Made by a program: the position numbers and the translations under genes. The notes beneath the pieces were generated by a model, which made no database searches, had not been told where the DNA came from, and saw only the letters and a list, made by a program, of their open reading frames with translations. A stretch of 38,445 nt of DNA from Bacteroidaceae bacterium (GTDB taxonomy: Bacteria > Bacteroidota > Bacteroidia > Bacteroidales > Bacteroidaceae): positions 1 to 38,445 of the forward strand of contig JAFYAT010000029.1 of assembly GCA_017540585.1 (NCBI GenBank), in the 5' to 3' direction. This document shows positions 8,501 to 15,349 of this stretch, piece by piece. How positions within the stretch are numbered: the first letter of the stretch is position 1; each line of letters begins with the position of its first letter.

Positions 8501-10016
8501 CTTCGACCTCAAGAACATCAACCCAACAGCTGCCGTAAGCGTCAAGCTCGTAGCTGAGAGCGGTGTAGGTACTATTGCCGCTGGTGTTGCCAAGGCTAAG
8601 GCTGACCTTATCGTCATCTCTGGTGCCGAAGGTGGTACGGGTGCAAGCCCTGCAAGCTCAATGCGCTTCGCAGGTGTATCTCCAGAAATAGGTCTTGCAG
8701 AGACACAACAGACTCTCGTCATGAACGGTCTCCGCAATCAGGTACGTCTCCAGACTGATGGTCAGATAAAGACTGCCAAGGATGTCATCCTCATGGCTAT
8801 GCTCGGAGCTGACGAATTCTCATTCGGTACTCTCCCTCTCATCGTCCTCGGATGCGTAATGATGCGTAAGTGTAACACCAATACTTGTCCTGTCGGCGTT
8901 GCTACTCAGGATGACAAGTTGCGTGCCCGCTTCACAGGTAAGGCTGAGTACGTGGTCAACTTCTTTACATTCCTTGCTGAGCAAGTACGCGAATACCTCA
9001 GCGAGATTGGTGTACACAGCCTCAAGGAAATCATCGGACGTACTGACTATATCGTCACAGACGTCAACAAGTATGCTGAGCCAGACGAGAAGTGGGCTAC
9101 CATCGACTTCTCACGTCTTCTCCATCAGCCAGAGACAGACAAGGCTCTCTACTGGGACCGTGGCTCATTCACAAAGATTCCTACTGTCAAGGACGATGAC
9201 ATCATCAAGGCTTCACAGGCAGCCATCGAGTTTGGCGAAGAGGTGAACCTCGACTATGCAATCAAGAATACAGACCGTGCTGTCGGTACTATGCTCTCAG
9301 GTGTCATTGCCCGCAAGTATGGCGAGGCTGGTCTCCCTGACGGTACTATCAACATCAAGTTCAAGGGCTCTGCCGGTCAGTCATTCGGTGCATTTGCCGT
9401 AAGCGGTATCAATATGAAGCTCGAAGGTGAATGTAACGACTACTTTGCCAAGGGACTCTCTGGCGGTCGCATCGCCATCCTCCCTCCTGCACGTTGCAAC
9501 GAGGACTTCGTAGCTGAGGATAATATCATTGCAGGTAACACTGGTCTCTACGGAGCAACAACTGGTGAACTCTATGTCAATGGACGTGTAGGCGAACGTT
9601 TCGGAGTACGTAACTCTGGTGCCATTGCCGTTATCGAAGGTGCTGGCGACCACTGTTGCGAATACATGACAGGTGGTCGTGTAGTTGTACTCGGTGAGAC
9701 AGGACGTAACTTCGCTGCTGGAATGAGTGGCGGTGTAGCATACGTATGGGACAAGAACCACAACTTTGACTACTTCTGTAATATGGATATGGTAGAGATT
9801 AACCTCGTAGAGGAGACATCCTACCGCAAGGAACTCAAGGAACTTATCCGCAAGCATTACCTCCACACAGGCTCTGCCCTCGCAGGACGAATGCTGGATG
9901 ACTGGAACCACTACGTAGAGGAATTCATTCAGGTAGTTCCTATTGAGTACAAGCGCGTGCTTGAAGAAGAGAAGATAGCAAAGTTAAAGCAAAAGATTCA
10001 AGAGATACAGGAGTAA
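5532..10016 (+). CDS. gltB: Glutamate synthase large subunit
   Basis: GltB is the large subunit of GOGAT. It hydrolyses glutamine and channels the ammonia to 2-oxoglutarate, making two glutamates with reducing power from GltD. The 1494 residues match the family. The order is an N-terminal type II amidotransferase domain (nucleophile Cys15 in DACGVGMV, exposed after removal of a short propeptide), a central domain, an FMN-binding synthase domain (GAEGGTGASP near residue 1035), an Fe-S cluster motif with Cys1108, Cys1114 and Cys1119, and the C-terminal beta-helix GXGXG-type domain rich in GG repeats. gltD starts four bases after its stop, so the two are co-transcribed. The leader holds a tandem array and a possible RNA structure, hinting at dedicated regulation. 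Confidence 0.97.
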   Translation: MQKGLYSNDYEHDACGVGMVVNIHGGKNHELVDNALKVLENMEHRGAETRDKTGDGAGILIQIPHEFILLQGIPVPEKGRYGTGLIFLPKDEARQSKALSVILEEIEREGLNLMHLRTVPTNPEVLGVGAREVEPDIKQIFIDGVTDEKAADIERILYKIRKKIENRIDDEDFYICSLSSKSIIYKGMLTSGQLRRYFPDLSSNYLTSGLALVHSRFSTNTFPKWKLAQPFRLLCHNGEINTIRGNRGWMKARESVLSSPTLGDIKDIRPIVQDNMSDSASLDNVFEFLIMSGLSLPQAMAILVPESFNDKNPISEDLKAFYEYHSILMEPWDGPAALMFSDGRYAGGMLDRNGLRPSRYTITKSGMMVVASEVGVMDFDPSDVVSKGRLQPGKILLIDTQEGKIYYDGEIKAKLASEHPYRQWLSTNRIQLENLKSGRKVDNSVPNYKRKLRSFGFGQEDIDKTVVPMCTQGQEPVAAMGNDTPLAVISDKPQIFFNYFRQQFAQVTNPAIDPIREELVMSLTEYIGSVGTNILTPDESNCKMVRLPQPVLTNTQLDILCNIRYKGFKTEKLPMLFDIEKGASGLREAIDTLCKKAEQSVDEGVNYIILSDRDIDEKHAAIPSLLAVSAVHHYLISVQKRVQTALIVESGEIREVMHAALLLGYGASAICPYMTFAVLDDLVKNHKIQEEYATAEKNYIKAVDKGLKKIMSKMGISTIRSYRGAKIFESIGLSEDLLRRYFGTEISTIGGIGLKDIAKDAIRLHNEAFKPEEINEFLPNNGLFNYRKDGILHAWNPETIANLQIATRLGSYKKFKEWAQMVDEKEKPIFIRDFFGFKKADVPTPLDEVEPVESIVKHFVTGAMSFGALSIEAHEALALAMNKLGTRSNTGEGGEDNKRYHSDVDGVSLSSKTKQIASGRFGVTAEYLVNAEEIQIKVAQGAKPGEGGQLPGFKVNKIIAKTRNAIPGISLISPPPHHDIYSIEDLAQLIFDLKNINPTAAVSVKLVAESGVGTIAAGVAKAKADLIVISGAEGGTGASPASSMRFAGVSPEIGLAETQQTLVMNGLRNQVRLQTDGQIKTAKDVILMAMLGADEFSFGTLPLIVLGCVMMRKCNTNTCPVGVATQDDKLRARFTGKAEYVVNFFTFLAEQVREYLSEIGVHSLKEIIGRTDYIVTDVNKYAEPDEKWATIDFSRLLHQPETDKALYWDRGSFTKIPTVKDDDIIKASQAAIEFGEEVNLDYAIKNTDRAVGTMLSGVIARKYGEAGLPDGTINIKFKGSAGQSFGAFAVSGINMKLEGECNDYFAKGLSGGRIAILPPARCNEDFVAEDNIIAGNTGLYGATTGELYVNGRVGERFGVRNSGAIAVIEGAGDHCCEYMTGGRVVVLGETGRNFAAGMSGGVAYVWDKNHNFDYFCNMDMVEINLVEETSYRKELKELIRKHYLHTGSALAGRMLDDWNHYVEEFIQVVPIEYKRVLEEEKIAKLKQKIQEIQE

Positions 10017-10020
10017 GATT

Positions 10021-11364
10021 ATGGGAAATCCGAAAGCTTTTCTAACCATACCTCGCAAGGAGGCTGGTTATCGACCAATAAATGACCGTATCCATGACTT
10101 TGGAGAGGTCGAGCAGACACTTAACACCAAAGACCGCCAAGAGCAGGCAAGCCGTTGTATGGATTGTGGCGTACCTTTCTGCCACTGGGCATGTCCACTT
10201 GGCAACAAGGACCCAGAGTGGAACGATGCACTCTATCGTGGCGACTGGGAGACAGCATACAAGATACTCAAGGCAACCAATGACTTCCCTGAGTTCACAG
10301 GACGCATCTGTCCTGCACTCTGCGAGAAGGCTTGTGTCCTCTATCACACAACAGGTGAGGCTGTAACAAACCGTGAGAACGAGTGCGCCATTGCAGAACG
10401 TGCTTTTCAGGAAGGCTACGTTACTATCGAGCATCCTGTACGCAACGGAAAGAAGGTGGCAGTCATCGGTGCAGGACCTGCAGGACTTGCTGCTGCCAAC
10501 CAACTCAACTATAAGGGCTATGAAGTAACAGTATTCGACAAGAACGAAGCTGCGGGAGGTCTCCTCCGCTATGGTATTCCTAACTTCAAGCTCAACAAGC
10601 AGATTATCGACCGTCGTATCAACGTCATGGAACAGGAAGGTGTCAAGTTTGTATATAACACTCCTGTTGATGTGACAGCATTACCAGAAGGCTTCGATGC
10701 ATACGTTGTCAGCACAGGTACACCAGAGGCTCGTGACCTCAAGGCACCGGGACGTGAGCTCAAGGGCATACACCTTGCACTTGAACTTCTCTCACAGCAG
10801 AACCGTGTACTTGCAGGCAAGGAGTTCAGCAAGGATGAACTTGTCAACTGTAAGGGCAAGAAGGTCCTTGTCATCGGTGGTGGTGATACAGGAAGCGACT
10901 GTATAGGTACAGCCCATCGACAGGGCGCAGTTGAGGTAACTCAGATTGAGATTATGCCTAAGCCTCCTGTAGGCCACAACGCAAACACGCCATGGCCAAA
11001 CTGGCCCGTAATTCTCAAGACTACTTCATCACACGAAGAAGGCTGTACCCGTCGATGGCTTTTGAACACCAACAAGTTCATTGGCGACAAGAAGGGCAAT
11101 GTCAAGGCAGTAGAGGTCGAAGGCGTAATATGGGAACCGAACCCAGACGGTGGACGTCCAATCATGAAGCTTGACGGCAAAAAGGAAACTATCGAAGCCG
11201 ACATCGTCTTCCTCGCAATGGGATTCATCAAGCCTCAGCAGCCTGAGTTCCCTGACAACGTATTCGTTGCTGGTGACGCTGCATCAGGTGCAAGTCTCGT
11301 TGTACGTGCCATCGCAAGCGGACGTAAGACTGCCGAAGCCGTTGACAAGTACTTGAAGAAATAA
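10021..11364 (+). CDS. gltD: Glutamate synthase small subunit
   Basis: GltD is the small, FAD-dependent subunit that passes electrons from NAD(P)H to GltB. The 447-residue protein starts with a cysteine-rich Fe-S region: Cys46, Cys49, Cys54 and Cys58 in CMDCGVPFCHWACP, then Cys97, Cys101 and Cys105. A FAD-binding Rossmann motif VIGAGPAGLAAANQL follows near residue 146 and a second nucleotide-binding motif VIGGGDTGSDC near residue 284. A C-terminal segment with GDAASGASLVVRAIASGR completes the flavin fold. It begins four bases after gltB, consistent with translational coupling and a 1:1 complex. Similar small subunits occur in other oxidoreductases, but the neighbouring gltB settles the assignment. 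Confidence 0.96.
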   Translation: MGNPKAFLTIPRKEAGYRPINDRIHDFGEVEQTLNTKDRQEQASRCMDCGVPFCHWACPLGNKDPEWNDALYRGDWETAYKILKATNDFPEFTGRICPALCEKACVLYHTTGEAVTNRENECAIAERAFQEGYVTIEHPVRNGKKVAVIGAGPAGLAAANQLNYKGYEVTVFDKNEAAGGLLRYGIPNFKLNKQIIDRRINVMEQEGVKFVYNTPVDVTALPEGFDAYVVSTGTPEARDLKAPGRELKGIHLALELLSQQNRVLAGKEFSKDELVNCKGKKVLVIGGGDTGSDCIGTAHRQGAVEVTQIEIMPKPPVGHNANTPWPNWPVILKTTSSHEEGCTRRWLLNTNKFIGDKKGNVKAVEVEGVIWEPNPDGGRPIMKLDGKKETIEADIVFLAMGFIKPQQPEFPDNVFVAGDAASGASLVVRAIASGRKTAEAVDKYLKK

Positions 11365-11390
11365 GCAGACCGGACCCCCTCCCCAGCTGG

Positions 11391-11408
11391 CCTGTATTGC
11401 CATACAGG
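11391..11408 (+). terminator. Short hairpin after gltD
   Basis: CCTGTAT (11391-11397) and ATACAGG (11402-11408) form a 7-bp stem with a TGCC loop, 27 nt after the gltD stop and just after a GGACCCCCTCCCC word of the GC-rich repeat family. No T-run follows, so terminator function is uncertain. Confidence 0.35.
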
Positions 11409-11479
11409 AGTTAACAGGTAAGAGTTAACAGTTAAAAGTTGAGTTGAGAAGTTAGGAGTTCACATGGTAATCTCCTTTT

Positions 11480-11535
11480 TTAACTTTTAATTTTTAACTT
11501 TTAACTCTTGCATCACGAAGCATGAGTGATGCAAG
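11480..11535. repeat. AT-rich plus hairpin repeat, copy A
   Basis: An AT-rich run of TTAACTTTTAATTT-like words leads into a perfect 10-bp hairpin, CTTGCATCAC / GTGATGCAAG with loop GAAGCATGA. A second copy differing at one base lies at 11595-11650. Related AT-rich words recur at 16855-16893 and 27090-27125. It is a dispersed, non-coding intergenic repeat. Confidence 0.8.
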
Positions 11536-11594
11536 TTATGGGGAGGGGGCTGAGTTACCATAGTAACGCTCGGAGCCGTCAAGCATATAAATTA

Positions 11595-11650
11595 TTAACT
11601 TTTAATTTTTAACTTTTAACTCTTGCATCACGAAGCATGAGTAATGCAAG
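11595..11650. repeat. AT-rich plus hairpin repeat, copy B
   Basis: Second copy of the 56-bp element at 11480-11535. The only difference seen is GTAATG for GTGATG, which puts one mismatch in the hairpin stem. Two copies 115 bp apart suggest local duplication or repeated insertion upstream of asnB. Confidence 0.8.
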
Positions 11651-11674
11651 CTAACGCCCGCGACCCGGATGGCG

Positions 11675-11706
11675 TTCCCTCCCTGTAGGGAGGGTTAGGG
11701 TGGGTC
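11675..11706. repeat. GGGTGGGTC-type GC-rich repeat end before asnB
   Basis: TTCCCTCCCTGTAGGGAGGG followed by TTAGGGTGGGTC ends nine bases before the asnB start. The CCCTCCCTGTAGGGAGGG part is nearly palindromic. The same unit appears at 25401-25510 as an inverted pair and at 27630-27819. Here it would be part of the asnB leader and could limit ribosome access, which is inference. Confidence 0.75.
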
Positions 11707-11715
11707 TGGTTATTT

Positions 11716-13425
11716 ATGTGTTCAATAGTAGGAATATTCAATATACGTCAGCAGAGCAAGGAACTACGTACCAAGGCTCTTAAGATGTCACAGAAACTTC
11801 GCCACCGCGGACCAGACTGGAGTGGCATTTACGTGGGTAAGTCTGCCATACTGGCACACGAACGCCTCAGTATCGTTGACCCTCTTTCAGGAGGACAGCC
11901 TCTTATCTCCCCAGACAACAAGCAGATTCTCTGCGTCAATGGTGAGATATACAATCACAAGGACATACGTCGCAGGAGCGACTATGCCTTCAAGACAGGT
12001 AGCGACTGTGAGGTCATCCTCGCACTCTATCGTGAGAAGGGTGTCAACTTCCTTGAGGACATCAACGGAATATTCTCCTTTGCCCTCTATGATGAGGAGA
12101 AGGACACATTCCTCATTGCACGTGACCCAATAGGAGTCATACCTCTCTACATCGGCTACGATGCCGACGGCAAGGTATATGTTGCATCAGAGTTAAAGGC
12201 TCTCGAAGGTTTCTGCGATCAGTACGAACCTTTCCTCCCAGGCTACTATGCCGTACCAGCAAAGGAAGGTGCAGAACGTCCATACGAGATGGTCAAGTGG
12301 TACACACGTGACTGGATGGAGTGGGACAACATGCAGAAGTACATCAATGCTCCGGGAAGTACAGACGAGAAGGCAGCTTCAGATGCCATTAAGGATGCAC
12401 TTGAGGCAGCCGTTAAGCGTCAGCTCATGTCCGACGTACCATACGGTGTGCTCCTCTCAGGTGGACTCGATTCATCTGTCACAAGTGCCATTGCAAAGAA
12501 ATATGCACACAAGCGTGTGGAGTCAGACGACATGCACGATGCTTGGTGGCCACGTCTTCACTCTTTTGCAGTGGGACTCAAGGGCGCACCAGACCTTGCA
12601 AAGGCAAAGGAAGTGGCAGACTTCATTGGTACAGTACACCATGAGGTGAACTATACCATACAAGAAGGTATTGATGCCATACGTGATGTCATCTATTTCA
12701 TTGAGACATACGATGTGACTACCGTCCGCGCAAGTACACCAATGTATCTCCTTGCACGTGTCATCAAGTCAATGGGTATCAAGATGGTTCTTTCAGGCGA
12801 AGGAGCAGACGAGGTGTTCGGTGGCTATCTCTATTTCCACAAGGCACCATCAGCAGAGGAGTTCCACAAGGAGACCGTGCGCAAGATAGCAAAGCTCTAC
12901 CAGTACGACTGTCTCCGTGCCAACAAGTCACTCTCAGCATGGGGTGTGGAAGGACGAGTACCATTCCTTGACAAGGAGTTCCTTGACGTGGCAATGCGCC
13001 TCAACCCATCTGTCAAGATGTGTCCGGGCAATACCATGGAGAAGAAGGTGGTACGTGAAGCCTTTGCCGATATGCTTCCAGAGTCAGTAGCATGGCGTCA
13101 GAAGGAACAGTTCAGTGACGGCGTAGGCTATTCATGGATTGACACTCTCAAGCAGATTACCTCAGAGGCTGTCACAGACGAGATGATGACACACGCAGCA
13201 GAACGCTTCCCTATCAACACTCCGCTCAACAAGGAAGAGTACTACTACCGCTCAATCTTCGAGGAGCACTTCCCAAGTGCATCAGCAGCCAAGAGTGTAC
13301 CTCACGAGGCATCCGTAGCATGCTCCACAGCCATCGCCCTCGAATGGGACGAAGCATGGAAGAAGATGAACGAACCTTCCGGCCGTGCAGTCAAGGGAGT
13401 TCACATCGCTGCAACAGAAGACTAA
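11716..13425 (+). CDS. asnB: Asparagine synthase (glutamine-hydrolysing)
   Basis: AsnB converts aspartate to asparagine using ATP and glutamine as nitrogen donor. The 569-residue class II protein has the N-terminal Ntn amidotransferase domain with nucleophile Cys2 (MCSIVGIF, initiator Met removed), LRHRGPDWSG, and NGEIYNH. The C-terminal synthetase domain has the ATP PP-loop SGGLDSS at residues 248-254 and GEGADEVFGGY. Lying after glnN-gltBD it extends the nitrogen-assimilation cluster: glutamine made by GlnN is its substrate. The ~350-bp gap from gltD is filled with repeats and lacks an obvious Bacteroidetes promoter box, so its promoter is unresolved. A long hairpin follows the stop. Confidence 0.96.
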   Translation: MCSIVGIFNIRQQSKELRTKALKMSQKLRHRGPDWSGIYVGKSAILAHERLSIVDPLSGGQPLISPDNKQILCVNGEIYNHKDIRRRSDYAFKTGSDCEVILALYREKGVNFLEDINGIFSFALYDEEKDTFLIARDPIGVIPLYIGYDADGKVYVASELKALEGFCDQYEPFLPGYYAVPAKEGAERPYEMVKWYTRDWMEWDNMQKYINAPGSTDEKAASDAIKDALEAAVKRQLMSDVPYGVLLSGGLDSSVTSAIAKKYAHKRVESDDMHDAWWPRLHSFAVGLKGAPDLAKAKEVADFIGTVHHEVNYTIQEGIDAIRDVIYFIETYDVTTVRASTPMYLLARVIKSMGIKMVLSGEGADEVFGGYLYFHKAPSAEEFHKETVRKIAKLYQYDCLRANKSLSAWGVEGRVPFLDKEFLDVAMRLNPSVKMCPGNTMEKKVVREAFADMLPESVAWRQKEQFSDGVGYSWIDTLKQITSEAVTDEMMTHAAERFPINTPLNKEEYYYRSIFEEHFPSASAAKSVPHEASVACSTAIALEWDEAWKKMNEPSGRAVKGVHIAATED

Positions 13426-13444
13426 CGTAACAAATACTAATAAT

Positions 13445-13520
13445 TAACATGCCACTTTCCACTCGTAAACATTATAGTTACGATACGGAAAGTGGCATGT
13501 TATAATAGCCAAGTATCATA
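13445..13520. terminator. Long hairpin after asnB (dispersed repeat, copy 1)
   Basis: AACATGCCACTTTCC (13446-13460) pairs perfectly with GGAAAGTGGCATGTT (13487-13501). An inner arm CGTAAAC / GTTACG can extend the structure. It lies in the gap between the convergent asnB and the lipoprotein gene, so it probably works as a two-way terminator. A closely similar copy lies at 34200-34275 after aspC. Similarity between copies continues past the stem to a shared AGTATCATA word. Confidence 0.7.
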
Positions 13521-13533
13521 CTTATCATACACA

Positions 13534-13574
13534 AAGCCGTGTGCCATACTGCATGAACAGTTGACACACGGCTT
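13534..13574. terminator. Second hairpin in the convergent gap
   Basis: AAGCCGTGTG (13534-13543) pairs with CACACGGCTT (13565-13574). Together with the preceding long hairpin it likely insulates the converging asnB and lipoprotein transcripts. No long T-run is present on either side. Confidence 0.5.
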
Positions 13575-13648
13575 ACGTTATCATAAATAATGAATGATAA
13601 TCCCAGACTAATCATTGCATGGTAAATGAGTAGTTGGCTTCTCATCTA

Positions 13649-14368
13649 CTATTCTCCAAACAAGAAACTCCAAAAGCTTTTGTTCTTTGGCTTTTGATAT
13701 GGTAATCTCTTGTAAAAAGTATAGACATCCCCCTTTACGGAATCCGTATCCGAATATTTATACAGAATCAATCCATTAGATTTACTCCATAAAAAATGGT
13801 CGCATTCACAGGAATTCCACCTAACATTCAACAATTCCGAGTTATAATCTCCAACAGAAATCAAATCATTATATACAACATCATCAACGGTATATTCAAA
13901 CATTTTCAAGACACCATTGTAATCCTCAAGATATAAATGATTTGAAGGCCCACGTAACAAAGTGCTAAATCTATCTGCAAAATTTAGACGTACAAATAAA
14001 TCCGTTTTATTCTCCTTAATTATCAAAAAACGGAATTCCAATTGATTTTTATTATGCGACATTTTTGCATGAAATGAACCACTTGCATTAAACACATCTG
14101 CACCGACATTACTTACAAGACGTGATGTTGAATTGTGAATAGCTTTCTCATTTACAAACAAAGAATCATATTCATCTAAGGTAGAAGAACGAAATAAAAT
14201 AGTATCACCTTCTTCGTACGGAGACATCCATGCGAGTTCATCATCATCAAGATTATACATCTTATCATATAAACATGATGTAAACACCAATAATGACAGA
14301 ATCAAACAAAACGTATGATTCCACAAATATTTATATTTATTACTATAATCTATTTTATAATACTTCAT
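13649..14368 (-). CDS. Hypothetical lipoprotein
   Basis: The 239-residue protein was not recognised as a member of a named family. A basic N-terminus and hydrophobic run (CLILSLLVFTSC) end in a lipobox with Cys32, so it is probably exported and lipid-anchored. The mature part starts with acidic residues (LDDDE), a pattern seen in surface-exposed Bacteroidetes lipoproteins. The rest is soluble and rich in Asn, Tyr and Asp, with a basic tail (KPKNKSFW). The gene is AT-rich compared with its neighbours, stands alone between hairpins, and has its own promoter whose 30-bp core is identical to the one upstream of the fimbrillin locus near 37724. Acquisition by transfer is plausible but not shown. 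Confidence 0.75.
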   Translation of the reverse strand: MKYYKIDYSNKYKYLWNHTFCLILSLLVFTSCLYDKMYNLDDDELAWMSPYEEGDTILFRSSTLDEYDSLFVNEKAIHNSTSRLVSNVGADVFNASGSFHAKMSHNKNQLEFRFLIIKENKTDLFVRLNFADRFSTLLRGPSNHLYLEDYNGVLKMFEYTVDDVVYNDLISVGDYNSELLNVRWNSCECDHFLWSKSNGLILYKYSDTDSVKGDVYTFYKRLPYQKPKNKSFWSFLFGE

Positions 14369-14413
14369 AATATTTTATAAAATCAGGTAAGAACAGCCTG
14401 TATATTTAGTTTC

Positions 14414-14444
14414 CAAAGGTACAACATATTTCCTTTCAAACAAG
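14414..14444 (-). promoter_or_regulatory. Promoter of the lipoprotein gene (shared box, copy 1)
   Basis: On the minus strand CTTG (14444-14441) is followed after 19 bp by TACCTTTG (14421-14414), close to the Bacteroidetes consensus. The start site would be near 14405, about 37 nt before the gene. Thirty bases from the -7 box upward are identical to the sequence at 37724-37753. Confidence 0.75.
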
Positions 14445-14490
14445 CATCTTTAGCAAAAAAGTTGAGAGTTTAGCGTTTATAGTAACGCCA

Positions 14491-14540
14491 GTTCGGGATA
14501 AGTTTTTTAATAATATTTTTTTGAACACCTTATCCCGAAC
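14491..14540. repeat. Inverted repeat enclosing a T-rich loop
   Basis: GTTCGGGATAAG (14491-14502) and CTTATCCCGAAC (14529-14540) form a perfect 12-bp inverted repeat around a 26-nt A/T-only-like loop. It lies upstream of the lipoprotein promoter. It could be a terminator, a binding site or a relic of a mobile element; none can be chosen from sequence alone. Confidence 0.6.
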
Positions 14541-14618
14541 TCACGTATATATAAAGGAGACATTATGAAAATGTCCCTTTATTGGCATGTTGTTTTGGTG
14601 TCTTGGATAAGTCATTTT

Positions 14619-14707
14619 GAGTTAGTGGTTAACTCTATGTGAGTTACCCACTAACTATATTGCAGTTACCCACTAACTATAATAGAGTTACCCACTAACT
14701 CGAATGG
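14619..14707. repeat. Second 22-bp-period array with one inverted unit
   Basis: AGTTACCCACTAACT begins at 14642, 14664 and 14686, a 22-bp period. The unit before it (AGTTAGTGGTTAACT at 14620) is the reverse complement of the same word with one change. The array lies about 200 bp upstream of the lipoprotein promoter and downstream of the gldH terminator, so it is outside both genes. Confidence 0.8.
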
Positions 14708-14756
14708 GGTGGAACTCTTTGAACTTCTGATTTGTTCTAAGATAGCAAAACACCAC

Positions 14757-14805
14757 AAAAAAAACGAATGACCGCTCATGAGCATAATGTCATGAACGGC
14801 CATTC
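14757..14805 (-). terminator. Rho-independent terminator of gldH
   Basis: On the minus strand a 16-bp stem (14805-14790 with 14781-14766) is followed directly by a U-run from the eight A residues at 14757-14764. The two positions that are A-C mismatches on the plus strand become G-U pairs in the minus-strand RNA, so the structure is built for leftward transcription. It lies 52 nt after the gldH stop. Confidence 0.85.
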
Positions 14806-14857
14806 TTATATTCTATCTTATTCGCTGAAAGCTGATTGCATATACTTATATACAATG

Positions 14858-15349
14858 TCATTCTCCAGAAGGCTTATCCTTCACCTGTATATACACATTG
14901 CTGACACCATGAAGAGGGTCAAAACGCATGATGTGATAAACCTTGAAGCGATACGTGTGACCCTTCTGGATACTAAGCGGACGAACATCATGCTCTGCCT
15001 CGGTATATACTACCCCATCGCCATTGCGCTCTCCTTTTTTTGTAAACAACTCAAATGGAACGACATCATGCGAGAGACGTTTACCATTGTCATATACATC
15101 AATGCCGAGCGTAAGTTTACGATAGTGGTAATCCTCCGTGACACGCACTCCAAGACTGAGATGCTGGAGTGCCGTAGTGTCGGCATCGTGCAACTCAAAG
15201 AGAAGCGTATCACGACTGTCCCATGTCTGCTGTTCCAAATTGGAATACTGTGCATAGTATGGCATCTTGTTACATGACCACACCGTAACCATAAGGAACA
15301 AAGAGAACAGGAGACGAAGGTGAGATATGATGTTAGCCTTTATTCTCAT
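14858..15349 (-). CDS. gldH: GldH-like gliding-motility lipoprotein
   Basis: GldH is a lipoprotein first tied to gliding motility in Flavobacterium, but it is kept in many non-gliding Bacteroidetes, where its role is unclear. The frame is open to 15403, but the start at 15349 gives a standard signal peptide (MRIKANIISHLRLLFSLFLM) ending in a lipobox VWSC with Cys26, for a 163-residue precursor. The mature part has the expected beta-rich pattern, with DTLLFELHDADT and HTYRFKVYHIMRFDPLHGVSNVYI. This start overlaps the end of the PSP1 gene by 17 bp, and the PSP1-gldH pairing is usual in Bacteroidales, supporting the call. A strong terminator follows. Confidence 0.85.
   Translation of the reverse strand: MRIKANIISHLRLLFSLFLMVTVWSCNKMPYYAQYSNLEQQTWDSRDTLLFELHDADTTALQHLSLGVRVTEDYHYRKLTLGIDVYDNGKRLSHDVVPFELFTKKGERNGDGVVYTEAEHDVRPLSIQKGHTYRFKVYHIMRFDPLHGVSNVYIQVKDKPSGE

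Noticed and set aside
14768-15277. 169-aa plus-strand frame opposite gldH
   Set aside because: It is antisense to gldH and its terminator. gldH has a signal peptide, family pattern and the correct neighbour.
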